A stretch of DNA of 57,500 bases from Prorocentrum cordatum. Taxonomy: Eukaryota; Sar; Dinophyceae; Prorocentrales; Prorocentraceae. A program made the position numbers and the translations under genes. Position 1 is the stretch's first letter. The number at the start of each line of letters is the position of its first letter. The stretch covers positions 262,934-320,433 of the forward strand of contig CAUYUJ010015017.1 in assembly GCA_963575745.1 (NCBI GenBank). Reading direction: 5' to 3'. The notes beneath the pieces were generated by a model, which worked only from the letters and a program-made list of their open reading frames with translations, searched no databases and was not told the origin of the DNA. Shown here piece after piece: positions 20,040-29,460 of this stretch.

Positions 20040-20265
20040 CGGTCATCTTCCTTCTCCTCCTCTTCCTCGTCCTTCTCCTCCTCCTGTTCCCTGTGATTCT
20101 CCTCCGCCTCCTCCTCCAAGGAGGGTGGAAGGAAAGGCGGGAGAGGGGCGGGCGAAATTATATGAGGATGGGGGAGGGGGGGGGATGAGGAGGAGCAGGA
20201 GGAGCAGGAGGAGGATGAGGAAGAGCAGGGGAAGGAGGAAGAAAACGAAGAGGAGACGCAGAGGG
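20040..20265 (+). repeat. CTC tract followed by GGA tract (mirror arrangement)
   Basis: Pyrimidine-rich CCTTCTCCTCC repeats (20040-20120) are followed by purine-rich GGAGGAGCAGGAGG repeats (20160-20265) on the same strand, a potential hairpin. Confidence 0.85.
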
Positions 20266-20500
20266 CCGATGGGGACGACCAAGGGCGAGGATCGAGGGCC
20301 ACAGGAGCAAAAGCTAGGGTTTTAGGGTCAATGGATGGTCCAATTCCGCGACGACGAAGGAATTCGGTGTGGGGGCGTTCCAGCGTCCCCCAGGTTGGAA
20401 AGCTGGGACGTCTATACACCGAGATCCGTGGCCGACCAGACGACGTGGTGCATACGTCGAGCCTTTTTTGTCCCAGGGCGCTGGAGTCAGGGGCAACATG

Positions 20501-20680
20501 AGGGTTAAGTCGGGCATGTCCCTCTACAGGAGAAAGAATTCAAACCTAATCAGAACAAATTATAGGAACGATTTGTTTAGAGTCGTTGTTGTTGTTGTTG
20601 TTGTTTCGAGTCTGTTTGGATTAGTTTGTACTTTTCCTCCAGAGTCCGCCTGTAGGAGGACATACCCGACCTAACCTTAG
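20501..20680. mobile_element. TIR element, family A copy 2 (best preserved)
   Basis: Left end AGGGTTAAGTCGGGCATGTC then CCTCTACAGG; right end CCTGTAGGAGGACATACC then CGACCTAACCTTAG. About 26 of 31 end positions are complementary. The interior is AT-rich, with a GTT microsatellite, and non-coding. This copy defines the family consensus best. Confidence 0.8.
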
Positions 20681-20684
20681 GGGG

Positions 20685-20885
20685 AAGGTATGCCCAGGGG
20701 GGGGGACGCATCGACCCCCCAATCGTGCACTGATCGCCGACAGGGTGCCCGAGAGCCCACCCTCGCCCGGGAACCTACGGATCGGATCGCCCAGGACCCA
20801 TCCCCGATATATCGGCGATGCACCGCCGATCCCAGGCCGACGTTTTCCCCCCTGAGCCCCGTCCCCCCCCCTCAGCGCCGCGCAC
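20685..20885 (+). repeat. Dispersed repeat family C, copy 1
   Basis: Shares GACGCATCGACCCCCCAATC, TGATCGCCGACAGGG, CGCCCAGGA, GGCGATG and CGACGTTTTCCCCCCTGAGC in the same order with 26217-26400. About 190 bp, non-coding. It directly follows TIR element copy 2. Confidence 0.72.
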
Positions 20886-21054
20886 CTTCGTCTTCCAACA
20901 TTCGAACTGCTAAACGGCCAGACGGCGCTCGTCTTCGAAAAGGGGGCTCTCGCCCAAGCGGCGCGCACAGTTGTCTTGAGAGCCTCCAACCATTGGAGAG
21001 GCCTGACGGCCGGTGCCGCCGACCCTGATCGAAAGGGCTAGGAGTGGGAGGAGG

Positions 21055-21095
21055 AAGCGGAGGAGGAGGAGGAGGAGGAGGAGGAGGAGGAGGAG
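21055..21095 (+). repeat. (GGA)n tract
   Basis: Short GGAGGA repeat. Confidence 0.9.
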
Positions 21096-21194
21096 GATAT
21101 ACAGATCGAGGGCGATCTCATGTTCAAAATGGGGATCTCCCCGAGCCCGCCCCCCCCCCCCCCTTTTTGTGACCTTCCCGGACCCCGCCCGCGT

Positions 21195-21495
21195 GGGGTG
21201 CCCACCTCGCTCCCGCACGGGGCGCCTCGGAGCCCAGGCCCTGCTCGGGCCTGCGTTCGGTGGAGCTCCCCATGGGGCCACGAAGCGCTGCCCTGGGTGG
21301 GGGAGCCGCATGCGAGAGCAGCCACTGGGGCCCTCGGTGGAGCTCCCCATGGGGCCACGAAACGTGTGAGAGGTGTGCCGAGAGCAGAGGCAAGGATGGG
21401 GGAGGAGGGAGGAGGGGGAGGAGGAGGAAGGGAGGTTGGACGCGGGGCGCTGTCTCTTCAAAACGAGGACCCAACACCACAGGATGGTTGTAAAA
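21195..21495 (+). repeat. Tandem array B, copy 2, with conserved tail
   Basis: Two or three units of GGAGCTCCCCATGGGGCCAC and ACTGGGGCCCTCGGTGG, followed by a G-rich stretch (21380-21440) and the tail CTCTTCAAAACGAGGACCC, CACAGGATGGTTGTAAA. The tail is shared with 8718-8765 and 36965-37010. Confidence 0.8.
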
Positions 21496-21566
21496 AAAGA
21501 AAAATCAAGGAAATCCAGAAATCATGAGAAAAACGAAAAAACAAAAATCAATCAAATCAATGCAAC

Positions 21567-21730
21567 AAAAATCACGGCGGGAGGTTTTCGCCAGCTTCGG
21601 CGTCCGGGGGCCCGCGCCGGGCCTCGGGGCCGTCCAAAGACGGCCCGAGGTGGAGAACGGGCCCCGGGGAATGGGTCAAAACCTCTGGGGTCGACGTCAT
21701 GAAAAAGGTCATGACGTCGGGGGTCTGGGC
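21567..21730 (+). mobile_element. Stem-loop dispersed element, family D copy 1
   Basis: Begins AATCACGGCGGGAGG, carries GGGCCTCGGGGCCGTC, then GGGTCAAAACCTCTGGGG, and ends in a perfect 10-bp stem GACGTCATGA (21693-21702) with TCATGACGTC (21709-21718) and GGGGGTCTGG. Copies are at 25432-25600 and 46170-46335, with a fragment near 32101-32155. GGTCAAAACCTC and the copy-3 equivalent GGTCGAAACTTC vaguely resemble a pol III B box, so a SINE is possible but unproven. Confidence 0.72.
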
Positions 21731-21769
21731 TGCCCGTCGTCGAGGCCGAGGCCGACGAACGCACTCCAA

Positions 21770-21960
21770 ATCCCTTATGAATTGTCCCCCGGGTCCCGTT
21801 TTTTTAGGCGCAACTGGGGGGGTCTGGTTTATTAGGGCGCTTTCTTTGGATTGGAGCTTAGGGGGTCCGGTTTGTTGAGGCGCCCCGCCGAAGAGGGGGC
21901 TCCAGATTAGGTCCTAGGTCGCATTTGGAGGGGGGTCGGTTTTTAGGGCGGGGGGGGCGA
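21770..21960 (+). repeat. G-rich short repeat field
   Basis: Irregular units of GGGGGTCCGGTTTGTTGAGG and GGGGGGTCTGGTTTATTAG. No gene is seen. The following 21960-22160 is unremarkable. Confidence 0.6.
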
Positions 21961-22161
21961 TCAAGAAGGGATTTGGAGTAGCCGCCGGACCGAGAAAAGA
22001 ACACGCCGCCGCAAATCGTGGAAGGACTGCGCACGTGGGCAGGGCGCGGCCGGGCGGTGCCTCTCCGTGTGGCCCTTCGCCGGAGGGGCCCTCGGTATAG
22101 CTGCGCAGCCTTCGGGGGGCCGACGGGGTGGCCAGAGCCGAGCACGCAGGCCGCTCCCACC

Positions 22162-22340
22162 CTCCTCCTCCTCCTCCTCCTCCTCCTCCTCCTCCTCCTC
22201 CTCCTCCTCCTCCTCCTCCTCCTTTCTCTCCTCCTCCTCCTCCCTCCTCTCCTCCTCCTTCCTCTCCTCCTCCTCCTCCTCCTCCTCCTCCTCCTCCGCC
22301 TCCTCCTCCTCCTCCTCCTCCTCCTCTTCCTCCTCCACCG
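22162..22340 (+). repeat. (CTC)n pyrimidine tract
   Basis: CTCCTC repeats about 180 bp long. Long poly-Leu, poly-Ser and poly-Pro frames here are artefacts. The intervening 22340-22570 is GC-rich without a recognisable gene. Confidence 0.95.
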
Positions 22341-22577
22341 CACCTCGCATGCCACGGGCGGCAGGCCGCGCACCCGAGGCCACCTCCCTTGGCCTGCGAG
22401 TGGGGCCACTCGAGTGCGCGTGCCGCCGGCTGCCGCGGGCGCCGCGCTGCGCGCGCTGCCCGCGGCCCCCGCGGCTGGCTCCCGCGCCCTCCCGGCCCGC
22501 GTCGTTCGGTGGCAAATCATGGGAGCCTTGTGCGCGTGCCCTCGCACGGAGGGTTTCTCCGAAGGGCCTATGCGACC

Positions 22578-22842
22578 CTTCCTCCTCCTCCTCCTCCTCC
22601 TCCTCCTCCTCCTCCCTCCTCCTCCTCCTCCTCCTCCTCCTCCTCCTCCCCTCCTCCTCCCTCTCCTCCTCCTCCTCTCCTCCTCCTCCTCCTCCTCCCT
22701 CCTCCTCCTCCTCCTCCTCCTCCTCCTCCTCCTCCTCTCCTCCGTCTCCTCCATCCCTCCCCCTCCTCCCCTCCCCCCCTCCTCCATCTCCTCCTCCCCC
22801 TCCCCCTCCTCCACCTCCTCCTCCTCCTCCTCCTCTTCCTCG
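22578..22842 (+). repeat. (CTC)n pyrimidine tract
   Basis: Second CTCCTC tract, about 265 bp, with minor CCC and CAT interruptions. Confidence 0.95.
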
Positions 22843-22884
22843 GGTCGCCTACGGCGCCGGCGGAAACCGTGTACCCTCGCAGTT

Positions 22885-23025
22885 CTGTTTTCAGCGTCGA
22901 CTAGCGTCGATGAGCGTCTGGGTGTCGATGAGATAACGCTGGTTTCGCGGCGGCTAGTGTCGACCAGCTTCGATTCAGCGTCGGTCAGCGTCGATTCAGC
23001 GTCGACTGGCGTCGATTCGCAAAAG
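22885..23025 (+). repeat. Short tandem repeats of AGCGTCGATT
   Basis: About ten units of 12-15 bp based on AGCGTCGATTC. A similar GATTCGACGCG repeat lies at 25160-25290. No gene is seen in 23025-23430. Confidence 0.75.
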
Positions 23026-23432
23026 CGGGCAAGATGGTATGGGAGGCTCCCGTCAGCCTGTGTTTCTAGATTCTGGCGGCAAGTTTACTTACATGGACGG
23101 GAAGGGGGGGGGGGGCTCAACCTGAAGCAGGCCGCAAAAGACTTGACGTGCGGAAACCACGCACGTGGAAAGGCACTTGCACGCCCGTCTTCGACTGAAG
23201 AGGGGCGATCGATGGTGGGGGGGGGGAGGGCGAACGCCATGCAAGGAGTATAAACTTGCCTGAGTCTAAGAATTACACCAGAGAAGAACCCCAATCAGTG
23301 GATGGTTTTCGGACATCGACCAGGAACCCGGGAGCCCAGGAACCCATTTAACCCACCGAGATCGCCCCAGAACCAACGACCCGGGCACCCGAGAACCCGG
23401 GAAGCCAGCCTGCTACCCAAAGTCGGCGGGGA

Positions 23433-23695
23433 ATCCCTGACTCCGGAACCGCCCTACTGTTGGGAAATTCGTAAGTAGGGCTTGGAATTTCCGCCTTATT
23501 TTTCAAGCCCCGCTGATGCCAATTTCCGCCCTACTTTTCTGCTGCTGTTTCCGCCCTACTTCTGTGGATTTCCGCCCTACTTTATGCTGGGTGCAGCAAT
23601 TTCCGCCCTACTTTTTCTGCCTCTCATAGGTGGATTTCCGACGCAGTTTTAAGTTGGAAAAAAAGCCAAAGTAGGGCGGATCTGGAGTCAGGGAT
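23433..23695 (-). mobile_element. TIR element, family E copy 1 (263 bp)
   Basis: Ends are perfect inverted repeats ATCCCTGACTCC (23433-23444) and GGAGTCAGGGAT (23684-23695), extending inward as CGCCCTACT/AGTAGGGCG. The interior carries five or six copies of TTTCCGCCCTACTT. A second copy in opposite orientation lies at 23942-24195, and the two are about 90% alike by eye. Non-coding. Confidence 0.82.
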
Positions 23696-23859
23696 GTTCG
23701 CCAAATCTTCCAACTTCCGCGCCACTTGAGTGCAAGCGCTGGCTGGGGACAAAACAGGCTCCGAGTTGCCACCGCACGCGTCGGCTCGGCGCGCCGGGCG
23801 CGCGCTCGCCGAGCGGGCCACGTGCCCCTTTATCTCGGAGGCGACGAGGGGCGCGACTA

Positions 23860-23940
23860 GCCCAGCCGGGCGAGCAGTGCGTGCATCCAGGGGCGCCGAT
23901 GATCTATGTCTTCGGCGAGGCTGATGATGTTCCAGCCTAC
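23860..23940 (+). repeat. 81-bp direct repeat, left copy
   Basis: Begins GCCCAGCCGGGCGAGC and ends GATGATGTTCCAGCCTAC. It is repeated at 24195-24275 with three mismatches by eye. The two copies abut the ends of family E copy 2. The segment 23696-23859 is GC-rich and unrecognised. Confidence 0.88.
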
Positions 23941-23941
23941 C

Positions 23942-24195
23942 CTGACTCCAGATCCGCCCTACTTTGGCTTTTTTCCAACTTACAATTGCGTCGGAAATCC
24001 ACCTATAAGGAGCCGAACAAGTAGGGCGGAAATTTCTGCACCCAACATAAAATGGGGCGAAAATCCACAGAAGTAGGGCGGAAACAACAACAGAAAAGTA
24101 GGGCGGAAATTGGCATCAGCGGGGCTTGAAAAGTAAGGCGGAAATTCCAAGCCCTATTTACGAATTTCCCCAAAGTAGGGCGGATCCGGAGTCAG
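23942..24195 (+). mobile_element. TIR element, family E copy 2 (254 bp)
   Basis: Ends CTGACTCCAGATCCGCCC and GGGCGGATCCGGAGTCAG are inverted repeats. The interior is the reverse complement of copy 1. With copy 1 it forms a potential cruciform: two 250-bp arms around a 246-bp spacer. It is flanked by an 81-bp direct repeat. Confidence 0.85.
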
Positions 24196-24275
24196 CCCAG
24201 CCAGGGGAGCAATGCGTGCATCCAGGGGCGCCGATGATCTATGTCTTCGGCGAGGCTGATGATGTTCCAGCCTAC
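24195..24275 (+). repeat. 81-bp direct repeat, right copy
   Basis: Near-identical to 23860-23940. It immediately follows the TIR element. The following 24276-24640 shows no recognisable gene; it has several short GACACTC-type repeats. Confidence 0.88.
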
Positions 24276-24640
24276 TCTAGCCTGGACCACCAGAAAGGAT
24301 GTCGAGCACCAGAAAGGTGCCCGAGAACTCTACGGTCTTCGCGAGTCGGGCCCTGGGAGACACTCGCCCGACACTCTTTCGACGCTCTTTCGACACTCCT
24401 CCGGGTGCTCGAAATCATTTCTGGGATGTGGCCCTGAAGCACGATGGGAGCAACAAAAGGCGAGGCTCCTGGGCGAATGCGTGTACAGTGCCGTTTTTGA
24501 TATCTGCTCCGCGTGCGGATCATATATTAAAAAGGCATGGATTTAGTAGTAAAAACCAGCGGTGAGTTCATGCATCAGTTTCTTCATAAACTGATCATGT
24601 ATGAAAAACACTAAATGCTTGAAAACCCGATGTATTAAAA

Positions 24641-24859
24641 TGACGAACAAACAACACACACACACACCCATACCCATAGGGGGGTCGTTGGGAGGAGGAC
24701 TGGCTATGGGTATGGGTGCGGGTTGTCGGACCCTGGGGAACGCTCCCGTTCGAGCGGGGACCCCCATCCGACAACGCGCACCCACAGCCCTCTCCGATCC
24801 CCCTATGGGTATGGGACGGTATGGGTGTGTGTGTGTGTATGTGTGTTGGTGGTTCGTCA
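24641..24859. mobile_element. GT-rich hairpin element, family F copy 1
   Basis: Inverted ends TGACGAACAAACAACACACA and GTGTGTTGGTGGTTCGTCA. Inner arms CCCATACCCATAGGGGG/CCCCCTATGGGTATGGG and an inner stem GTTGTCGGACCCTGGGG/CCCCATCCGACAAC. Flanks ATTAAAA and TAAAAA could be a 5-bp TAAAA target duplication. No ORF. Copy 2 is at 25749-26073. Confidence 0.8.
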
Positions 24860-25150
24860 TAAAAAACTGCCCTGTACAGTGCCCGCCCCTGGGCTGTCCG
24901 CCCCTCTCGCCGCCCGCCGGCTATCTCCGGCCGCGGCGCGGCCGCCGCGGATGGGAGCCCGGCGGCCGCTGCGCATCGGCGCGCGGTGCCCCGCGCCTTC
25001 GGGCCGGCGGCTTCCGCCGCGCGCGCGCGTCGCGGCCGGGCGCGTGCGCCGAGGGCCGGCGGCTGCCGAGAGACCCCCTTCGAGCAGGGCAAAGCATCAC
25101 GTTCTGTTGCATCTTCGGGGGACCTCGCCTGTCCCTAAAATCGGTGTCTT
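24860..25150 (+). other. Gene-free GC-rich stretch
   Basis: Strongly GC-rich (GCGCGCG, CGGCCGC) with open frames on both strands but no recognisable protein motif. I see no feature I can support. Confidence 0.5.
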
Positions 25151-25154
25151 CTTG

Positions 25155-25290
25155 GGGGCCCGACGCGGGCTCGATGCGGACTCGACGCGGATTTGGCATG
25201 GATTCGACGCGGATTCGACACGGATTCGACATGGATCCGACGCGTTTGACATGGATTCGACACGCATTCGACGCGGGCAGGGCCTACCTC
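25155..25290 (+). repeat. Short tandem repeats of GATTCGACGCG
   Basis: About nine units of 12-15 bp, GGATTCGACACGGATTCGAC type. Confidence 0.85.
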
Positions 25291-25431
25291 GCTTTTGACC
25301 ACCCTCGCTTCCAAGAGATACCAAGCGACGCCAAACTGCGGCCTGCGCCGATCAGGCCGCTTGACGAGGAGGCGCGTGGTATGAGTTGGTTTTGCCTGGA
25401 AGCGAGAGCGGGGTAGGTAATTCACGCTCTG

Positions 25432-25600
25432 AATCACGGCGGGAGGTGGTTCGCCAGTTTTTCGGCCTCCATGGGGGCCCTTGCCGGGCCTCGGGGCCGT
25501 CAAGGAAGAGGCTGGGGATGCAAAGCCGGTCCTGGGGAGTGGGTGGAAGTCTTCTGTGGTCGACGCCATGGAAAAAAGCATGGCGTCGGGGGTCCGGGTT
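25432..25600 (+). mobile_element. Stem-loop dispersed element, family D copy 2
   Basis: AATCACGGCGGGAGG at the start, GGGCCTCGGGGCCGTCAA in the middle and a terminal stem GACGCCATG (25562-25570) with CATGGCGTC (25579-25587). Compared with copies 1 and 3, one T-A pair of the stem is C-G here, so the change is compensated. The following 25600-25740 shows TTTTGGAGC-type short repeats only. Confidence 0.72.
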
Positions 25601-25748
25601 TAGGAGTTTGCAGAGGTTTTTGGAGCTGCAGGTGGAGTTTCAGAAGTTTCTGGAGCATTCGAAGGTTTTGGAGCTGTTTTGAGTTTGGCTGAGCTTGTTG
25701 GGCCACGGCCACGTCCGAGTTTTTTGGCGAGCGTTTCCTGAAGTTTTT

Positions 25749-26073
25749 GTGGCGAGCGAACAGCACACACGCATCCATACCCGCAGGGGACGGACGGGGC
25801 CTACGGGCGCGTGCTGCCGGATGGGGGTCCCCGTTCGACCGGGCGCCTCCCCCCGGGATCCGACAACCCGCACCCGTACCCATGGCCAGCCTCCTCCTCC
25901 TCCTCCTCCTCTTCCCCCTCGTCGTCCTCCTCCTCCTCCTCCTCCTCCTCCTCCTCCTCCTCCTCCTCCTCCTCTTCCCCCTCGTCGTCCTCGTCGTCCT
26001 CGTCGTCCTCCTCCTCCTCCTCCTCCTCCTCCTCCTCCTCCTCCTCATGGGTGCGTGTTGTTCGTTGGTCATT
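25749..26073. mobile_element. GT-rich hairpin element, family F copy 2, expanded by CTC repeats
   Basis: Ends GCGAGCGAACAGCACACACG and GGGTGCGTGTTGTTCGTTGG. The inner block GCCGGATGGGGGTCCCCG ... CCGACAACCCGCACCC is the reverse complement of the inner block of copy 1. A CTC/GTC microsatellite (25890-26045) has grown inside one arm. Confidence 0.75.
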
Positions 26074-26216
26074 TGGGAGTTTTGCTAAGCCGTGGGGTGG
26101 GTTCCATCAGCTGCGCCTCGCCGAGAGCGTTCCAGGGGTGCCCGGGACGTCCCGAGCGGTCGCAGGAGACCCGAGTCATATGACCTGAAGACCGGGCGAC
26201 GAGGATCGCTGGGGGG

Positions 26217-26400
26217 GCAGGCTAAGGTGGGAACGCATCGACCCCCAATCGCCCATTGATCGCTGACAGGGGCCCCGTGGCCCAACCGCCCAGGAACGTG
26301 CGGATTCGCCCTCGGGGACCTATCGGCTACCTGGCGGCGATGTATTGCTGATTCCAGGTCGATGTTCCCCCGCTGAGCCAGAACCCCCCGATTGTTGCCC
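26217..26400 (+). repeat. Dispersed repeat family C, copy 2
   Basis: GAACGCATCGACCCCCAATC, TGATCGCTGACAGGGGCC, GGCGATG and CGATGTTCCCCCGCTGAGCC align with 20685-20885. The next 26400-27100 shows no recognisable gene; short open frames there lack motifs. Confidence 0.72.
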
Positions 26401-27104
26401 CTCAAAGGTTGGGCCCTGAGGGATGTGGCCTCACGAGGCCGTTTTTTTTTCCAACTGCGGCGCAGAAACCTTAGTGGAGGCCGGGGGGAGCGCGTGGCGA
26501 GGCCTGAAAGGCGCTCTGGACTTCACTTACACGCCCTTTCGGCCCATCGTAGCTTGGATGGGCGGCGGAGGGGGGGAGGGAAGGCCAGGCAAGTACACTT
26601 GCCAGAACTCTGGCGGACGAGGGGCCTCAGACAAGGTCAATCCAACCTGGGATGTGATCGTTGTCTTATTCGTTGTTTTGCCGATTGGCGCGGGCCCTCG
26701 CACCCCCCGTCTCCTCCCCCCCCATGGAGTGGATTCTGGCTGTTTCTGGCGCCTGCTTCACGCAGGTAGAGGCTCCCCCCTGGCACGCACTGCTGCAAGC
26801 AGTCGCATTCAGCAGAGGTCAGGAGCAAGGCCACCCCCCTCCCCGCCCCGCCTTGCACCCAATGTCAAAGCGCCGAATAGGAAAACGCTCGCGATCCCTT
26901 CCTGTCCTCAGGGTCCCACCCCGCCACGGCCCCACACTTGATCCGCCGGGAGAGGGGGCGGTGGGCCCATTCTGCTTCCTGCTGAGGGCATGCTCGCTCA
27001 GACCAGGGGCCCCGGCTCGCACGAAGATCGAGGATGCGTTTTGGCGTCGGGTCTCAGGGTGGAGGGCTCTCGCCGGGGGCGGCCAAGAGGGGGGTGGTGA
27101 CTAG

Positions 27105-27275
27105 GGGGAGGAATCCCATGGCCTGGGCCATGATATCTCCCAAGATTTCATGGCGCCTCTTCTTGTGTCAATACGTCCCCGGCCGCCCCCTGGGCCGCGC
27201 ACATGCCTCGGGCCATGATTTGCACGACCCCCTCGCGGACGCCCCCGACCTCGAGAGCCCTCCGAGCCGCTCTGA
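27105..27275 (+). repeat. Dispersed repeat family G, copy 1
   Basis: CCATGGCCTGGGCCATGATA, TACGTCCCCGGCCGCCCCC, CATGCCTCGGGCCATGATTTG and GGACGCCCCCGA correspond in order to segments at 47035-47200. Identity is moderate. Function unknown. Confidence 0.5.
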
Positions 27276-27299
27276 GAGTCGAGGCGGGCGCAGGAACGA

Positions 27300-27415
27300 G
27301 GAAGAGGAGGAGGAGAAGGGAGGAGGAGGAGGAGGAGGAGGAGGAGGAGGAGGAGGAGGAGGAGGAGGAGGAGGAGGAGGAGGAGGAGGAGGAGGAGGAG
27401 GAGGAGGAGGAGGGG
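27300..27415 (+). repeat. (GGA)n purine tract
   Basis: GAGGAGGAG repeat of about 115 bp. The 27420-27770 stretch after it shows no recognisable gene. Confidence 0.95.
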
Positions 27416-27775
27416 TGGAGCGACCTCGGGGCAGACTGGGAGGCATCGCCGGGATGCCGTGGGGGGAAGGCGCGGGAACGGGGCCGTTCCAACACTGCTG
27501 CGTGCAGCTGTTTTCGGCCCCGCCGCCGCGCGCTCTCATTCCATATCGGAGGAGGGCAGGGTACCTCTACCGCTACCCCCGCCTCGGTGTCCCCTTTTGG
27601 GGGCCCCTCGTCGCCAAGGCTGGGTTCGCCCCGAGATTCTGGTCAGAGCGCACCTCGGAAGAGGTCCGAGGAGTGGCGGTAGATCGGTGTACCTTTCCGC
27701 CTCCCCACTCCCGAGAGGGCCCGCCCCAGTGCCCACACTGCCTTCCCCCCGGGCTCGCCGCCGAGGTGCTGCCCC

Positions 27776-27838
27776 CGAGGAGGAGGAGGAGGCGGAGGAG
27801 GAGAAGGAAGAGGAGGAGGAGGAGGCGGAGGAGGAGGA

Positions 27839-27869
<31 letters not shown>

Positions 27870-27970
27870 GAGGAGGGGGAGGGGGAGAAGGAAGAGGAGA
27901 GGAGGAGGGAGGAGGAGGAGGAGGAGGAGGCGGAGGAGGAGGAGGAGGCGGAGGAGTAGGAGGAGGAGTC
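27776..27970 (+). repeat. (GGA)n purine tract
   Basis: GGAGGAGGAGGCGGAGG repeat of about 195 bp. Confidence 0.95.
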
Positions 27971-28154
27971 CCCGAGAGGAGTGTCCTGCCTTCTCCGGAG
28001 GATCCCCCCCTCTCGCCGCCCTCCTCGGCGCGCGCGCGCGCCCTTCGAGAGGCGCTGTCGCGGGTCCCGCGGCAGGAATGATTCAGGGAAGCTGCATGCG
28101 CCGGCCCTTCCTTTTCCGATCATCCGTAAAAAGCGCCCCAGATTGAGGGACCTT

Positions 28155-28257
28155 CAGCCTCCTCCTCCCTCTCCTCATCCTCGTCCTCCCTCTCCTTCCT
28201 CCTCCTCCTCCCCCTCCTCCTCCTCCTCCTCCTCCTCCTCCTCCTCCTCCTCCTCCT
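28155..28257 (+). repeat. (CTC)n pyrimidine tract directly upstream of the SL relic
   Basis: CTCCTC repeats end one base before the first SL-like sequence. Confidence 0.93.
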
Positions 28258-28298
28258 TTCGTAATTCGCCATTTGGGCTCAAGCCATTTGTGCTGAAG
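28258..28298 (+). other. Tandem spliced-leader relic (two generations)
   Basis: First unit 28258-28283 reads TTCGTA, a 4-nt ATTC insertion, then GCCATTTGGGCTCAAG; against the 22-nt dinoflagellate SL that is 20 matches. It is followed without a gap by CCATTTGTGCTGAAG, 12 of 15 matches to CCATTTTGGCTCAAG, the part of an SL left after a new leader is spliced at its own internal AG. That order is the known signature of a trans-spliced mRNA that was retroposed, expressed and retroposed again. The downstream gene is not recognised. Confidence 0.78.
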
Positions 28299-28326
28299 GG
28301 GCAGCCCGCGTTTTCCGTCACAGCCC

Positions 28327-28719
28327 TTGCGGTTCGCGCATCGGGCGTCGGTTGCGCGATTTCGGACCCAGCAGTCAACATCGCCCTGGCTGGAAATGCA
28401 AGCAATAACCGCCTTTTCGTCAACCGAAACGGGCGTCACGTGCAACACGCATTGGTGCCTTGATTTTTCCAGAGACTGTTTGGCTGGAGCGGAGACGCAG
28501 CCGTGCTCGTGCGAGAAGAGCATTCCGCGTGTTATTGACAAACCTTCGAAGCAGTCTGCTTGTTCACTACGGTATTACAGTTACACTTACACATGTTACG
28601 CGGAAGGCGACCCGTACAAGACAAGCAGTCCAGCTCATTTCACGTCTGACAGAGAGATTTGTGGAGATTACAGCAGCACACATATGCTGGCCTCTTGCGT
28701 TTTCGCTAATCTTATTTAA
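28327..28719 (+). CDS. Unrecognised open frame downstream of the SL relic
   Basis: A 130-codon frame, Cys- and Ser-rich in its second half (CLAGAETQPCSCEKSIPRV, SLRYYSYTYTCYAEGD). It begins about 30 bp after the double SL relic, so it may include part of the retroposed cDNA. It is not repetitive and not GC-extreme like its surroundings. No family recognised; it could equally be UTR sequence. A real gene product is unproven. Confidence 0.3.
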   Translation: MRFAHRASVARFRTQQSTSPWLEMQAITAFSSTETGVTCNTHWCLDFSRDCLAGAETQPCSCEKSIPRVIDKPSKQSACSLRYYSYTYTCYAEGDPYKTSSPAHFTSDREICGDYSSTHMLASCVFANLI

Positions 28720-29460
28720 TCGCTTCGCTCATTCCGCCGGCCCATACAGTCTCATGTCTGCCGTTTGTCCGAGGGCCTGGTGTCAATGCGGCGTTTTGGG
28801 GGTTCCTGGGGCCGCTTGGGGGACTCCTGGGGCGCTCGGGGGGGCATTTGGGGGGCCTCCTGGGGCCGCTTGGGAGACTCTTGGGGGCCTCCTGAGGGCT
28901 CGTGGGGGCCTCTTGGGGCCTCTTAGGGGCCTCTTGGGGCCTCGTAGGGGCTTCTTAGGGCCGAGGGCTCGAAATGTTGTTTCGTGTTCCCTCTCTGGGG
29001 CCCCTTTGGGGGCGTTCTTGGGGCCCTCTTGGACCGTCTTGGAGGCTTCTTGGGCCGTCTTCGAGCCCTCTTGGGCCATCTTGGGGCCCTCTTGGGGGCC
29101 TCTTGGGCCCTCTTGGGGCGATCTTGGGGGCCTCTTGGGCCGTCTTGGGGCGTCGGGAAGCCGAAAAGGTGGAAGCTTCTTTCAAAAACCTAAGGAAAAG
29201 GGCCTCTTGGGAGTGCTCTTGGAGGCCTCTTGGGGCGTCTGGGGGCTATCTTGGGCGTCTTGGAGCGATCTTGTGGCATGTCGGACCCCTCGTGTACCAT
29301 CTTGGGGGCCTCTTGGGGGCCTCTTGGCCTTTCTTGGGGCTCTCGGGGACGTCTCGGAGCCCTGTTGGTGCGCTCATGGGGCGCTCTGGTGACTTCGCCC
29401 GGGGATCAGCCGGGAGTCGCCCGGGGTACTTTTCGTCCGGGGACCCCCAGGGGCCGCCCC
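28711..29460 (+). repeat. GGCCTCTTGGGG minisatellite element, copy 1
   Basis: Starts with CTTATTTAATCGCTTCGCTC then ATTCCGCCGGCCCATA, continues as 12-18 bp units of GGCCTCTTGGGGGCC/CCGTCTTGG, has a central break GTCGGGAAGCCGAAAAGG, and ends near GGGGTACTTTTCGTCCGGGG. The same order recurs at 51109-51838. Translations (GPSWGPLGGLLG) are repeat artefacts. Confidence 0.87.

Noticed and set aside
22018-23253. A 411-codon plus-strand frame rich in Leu, and overlapping poly-Ser and poly-Pro frames
   Set aside because: Product of two CTC microsatellites.
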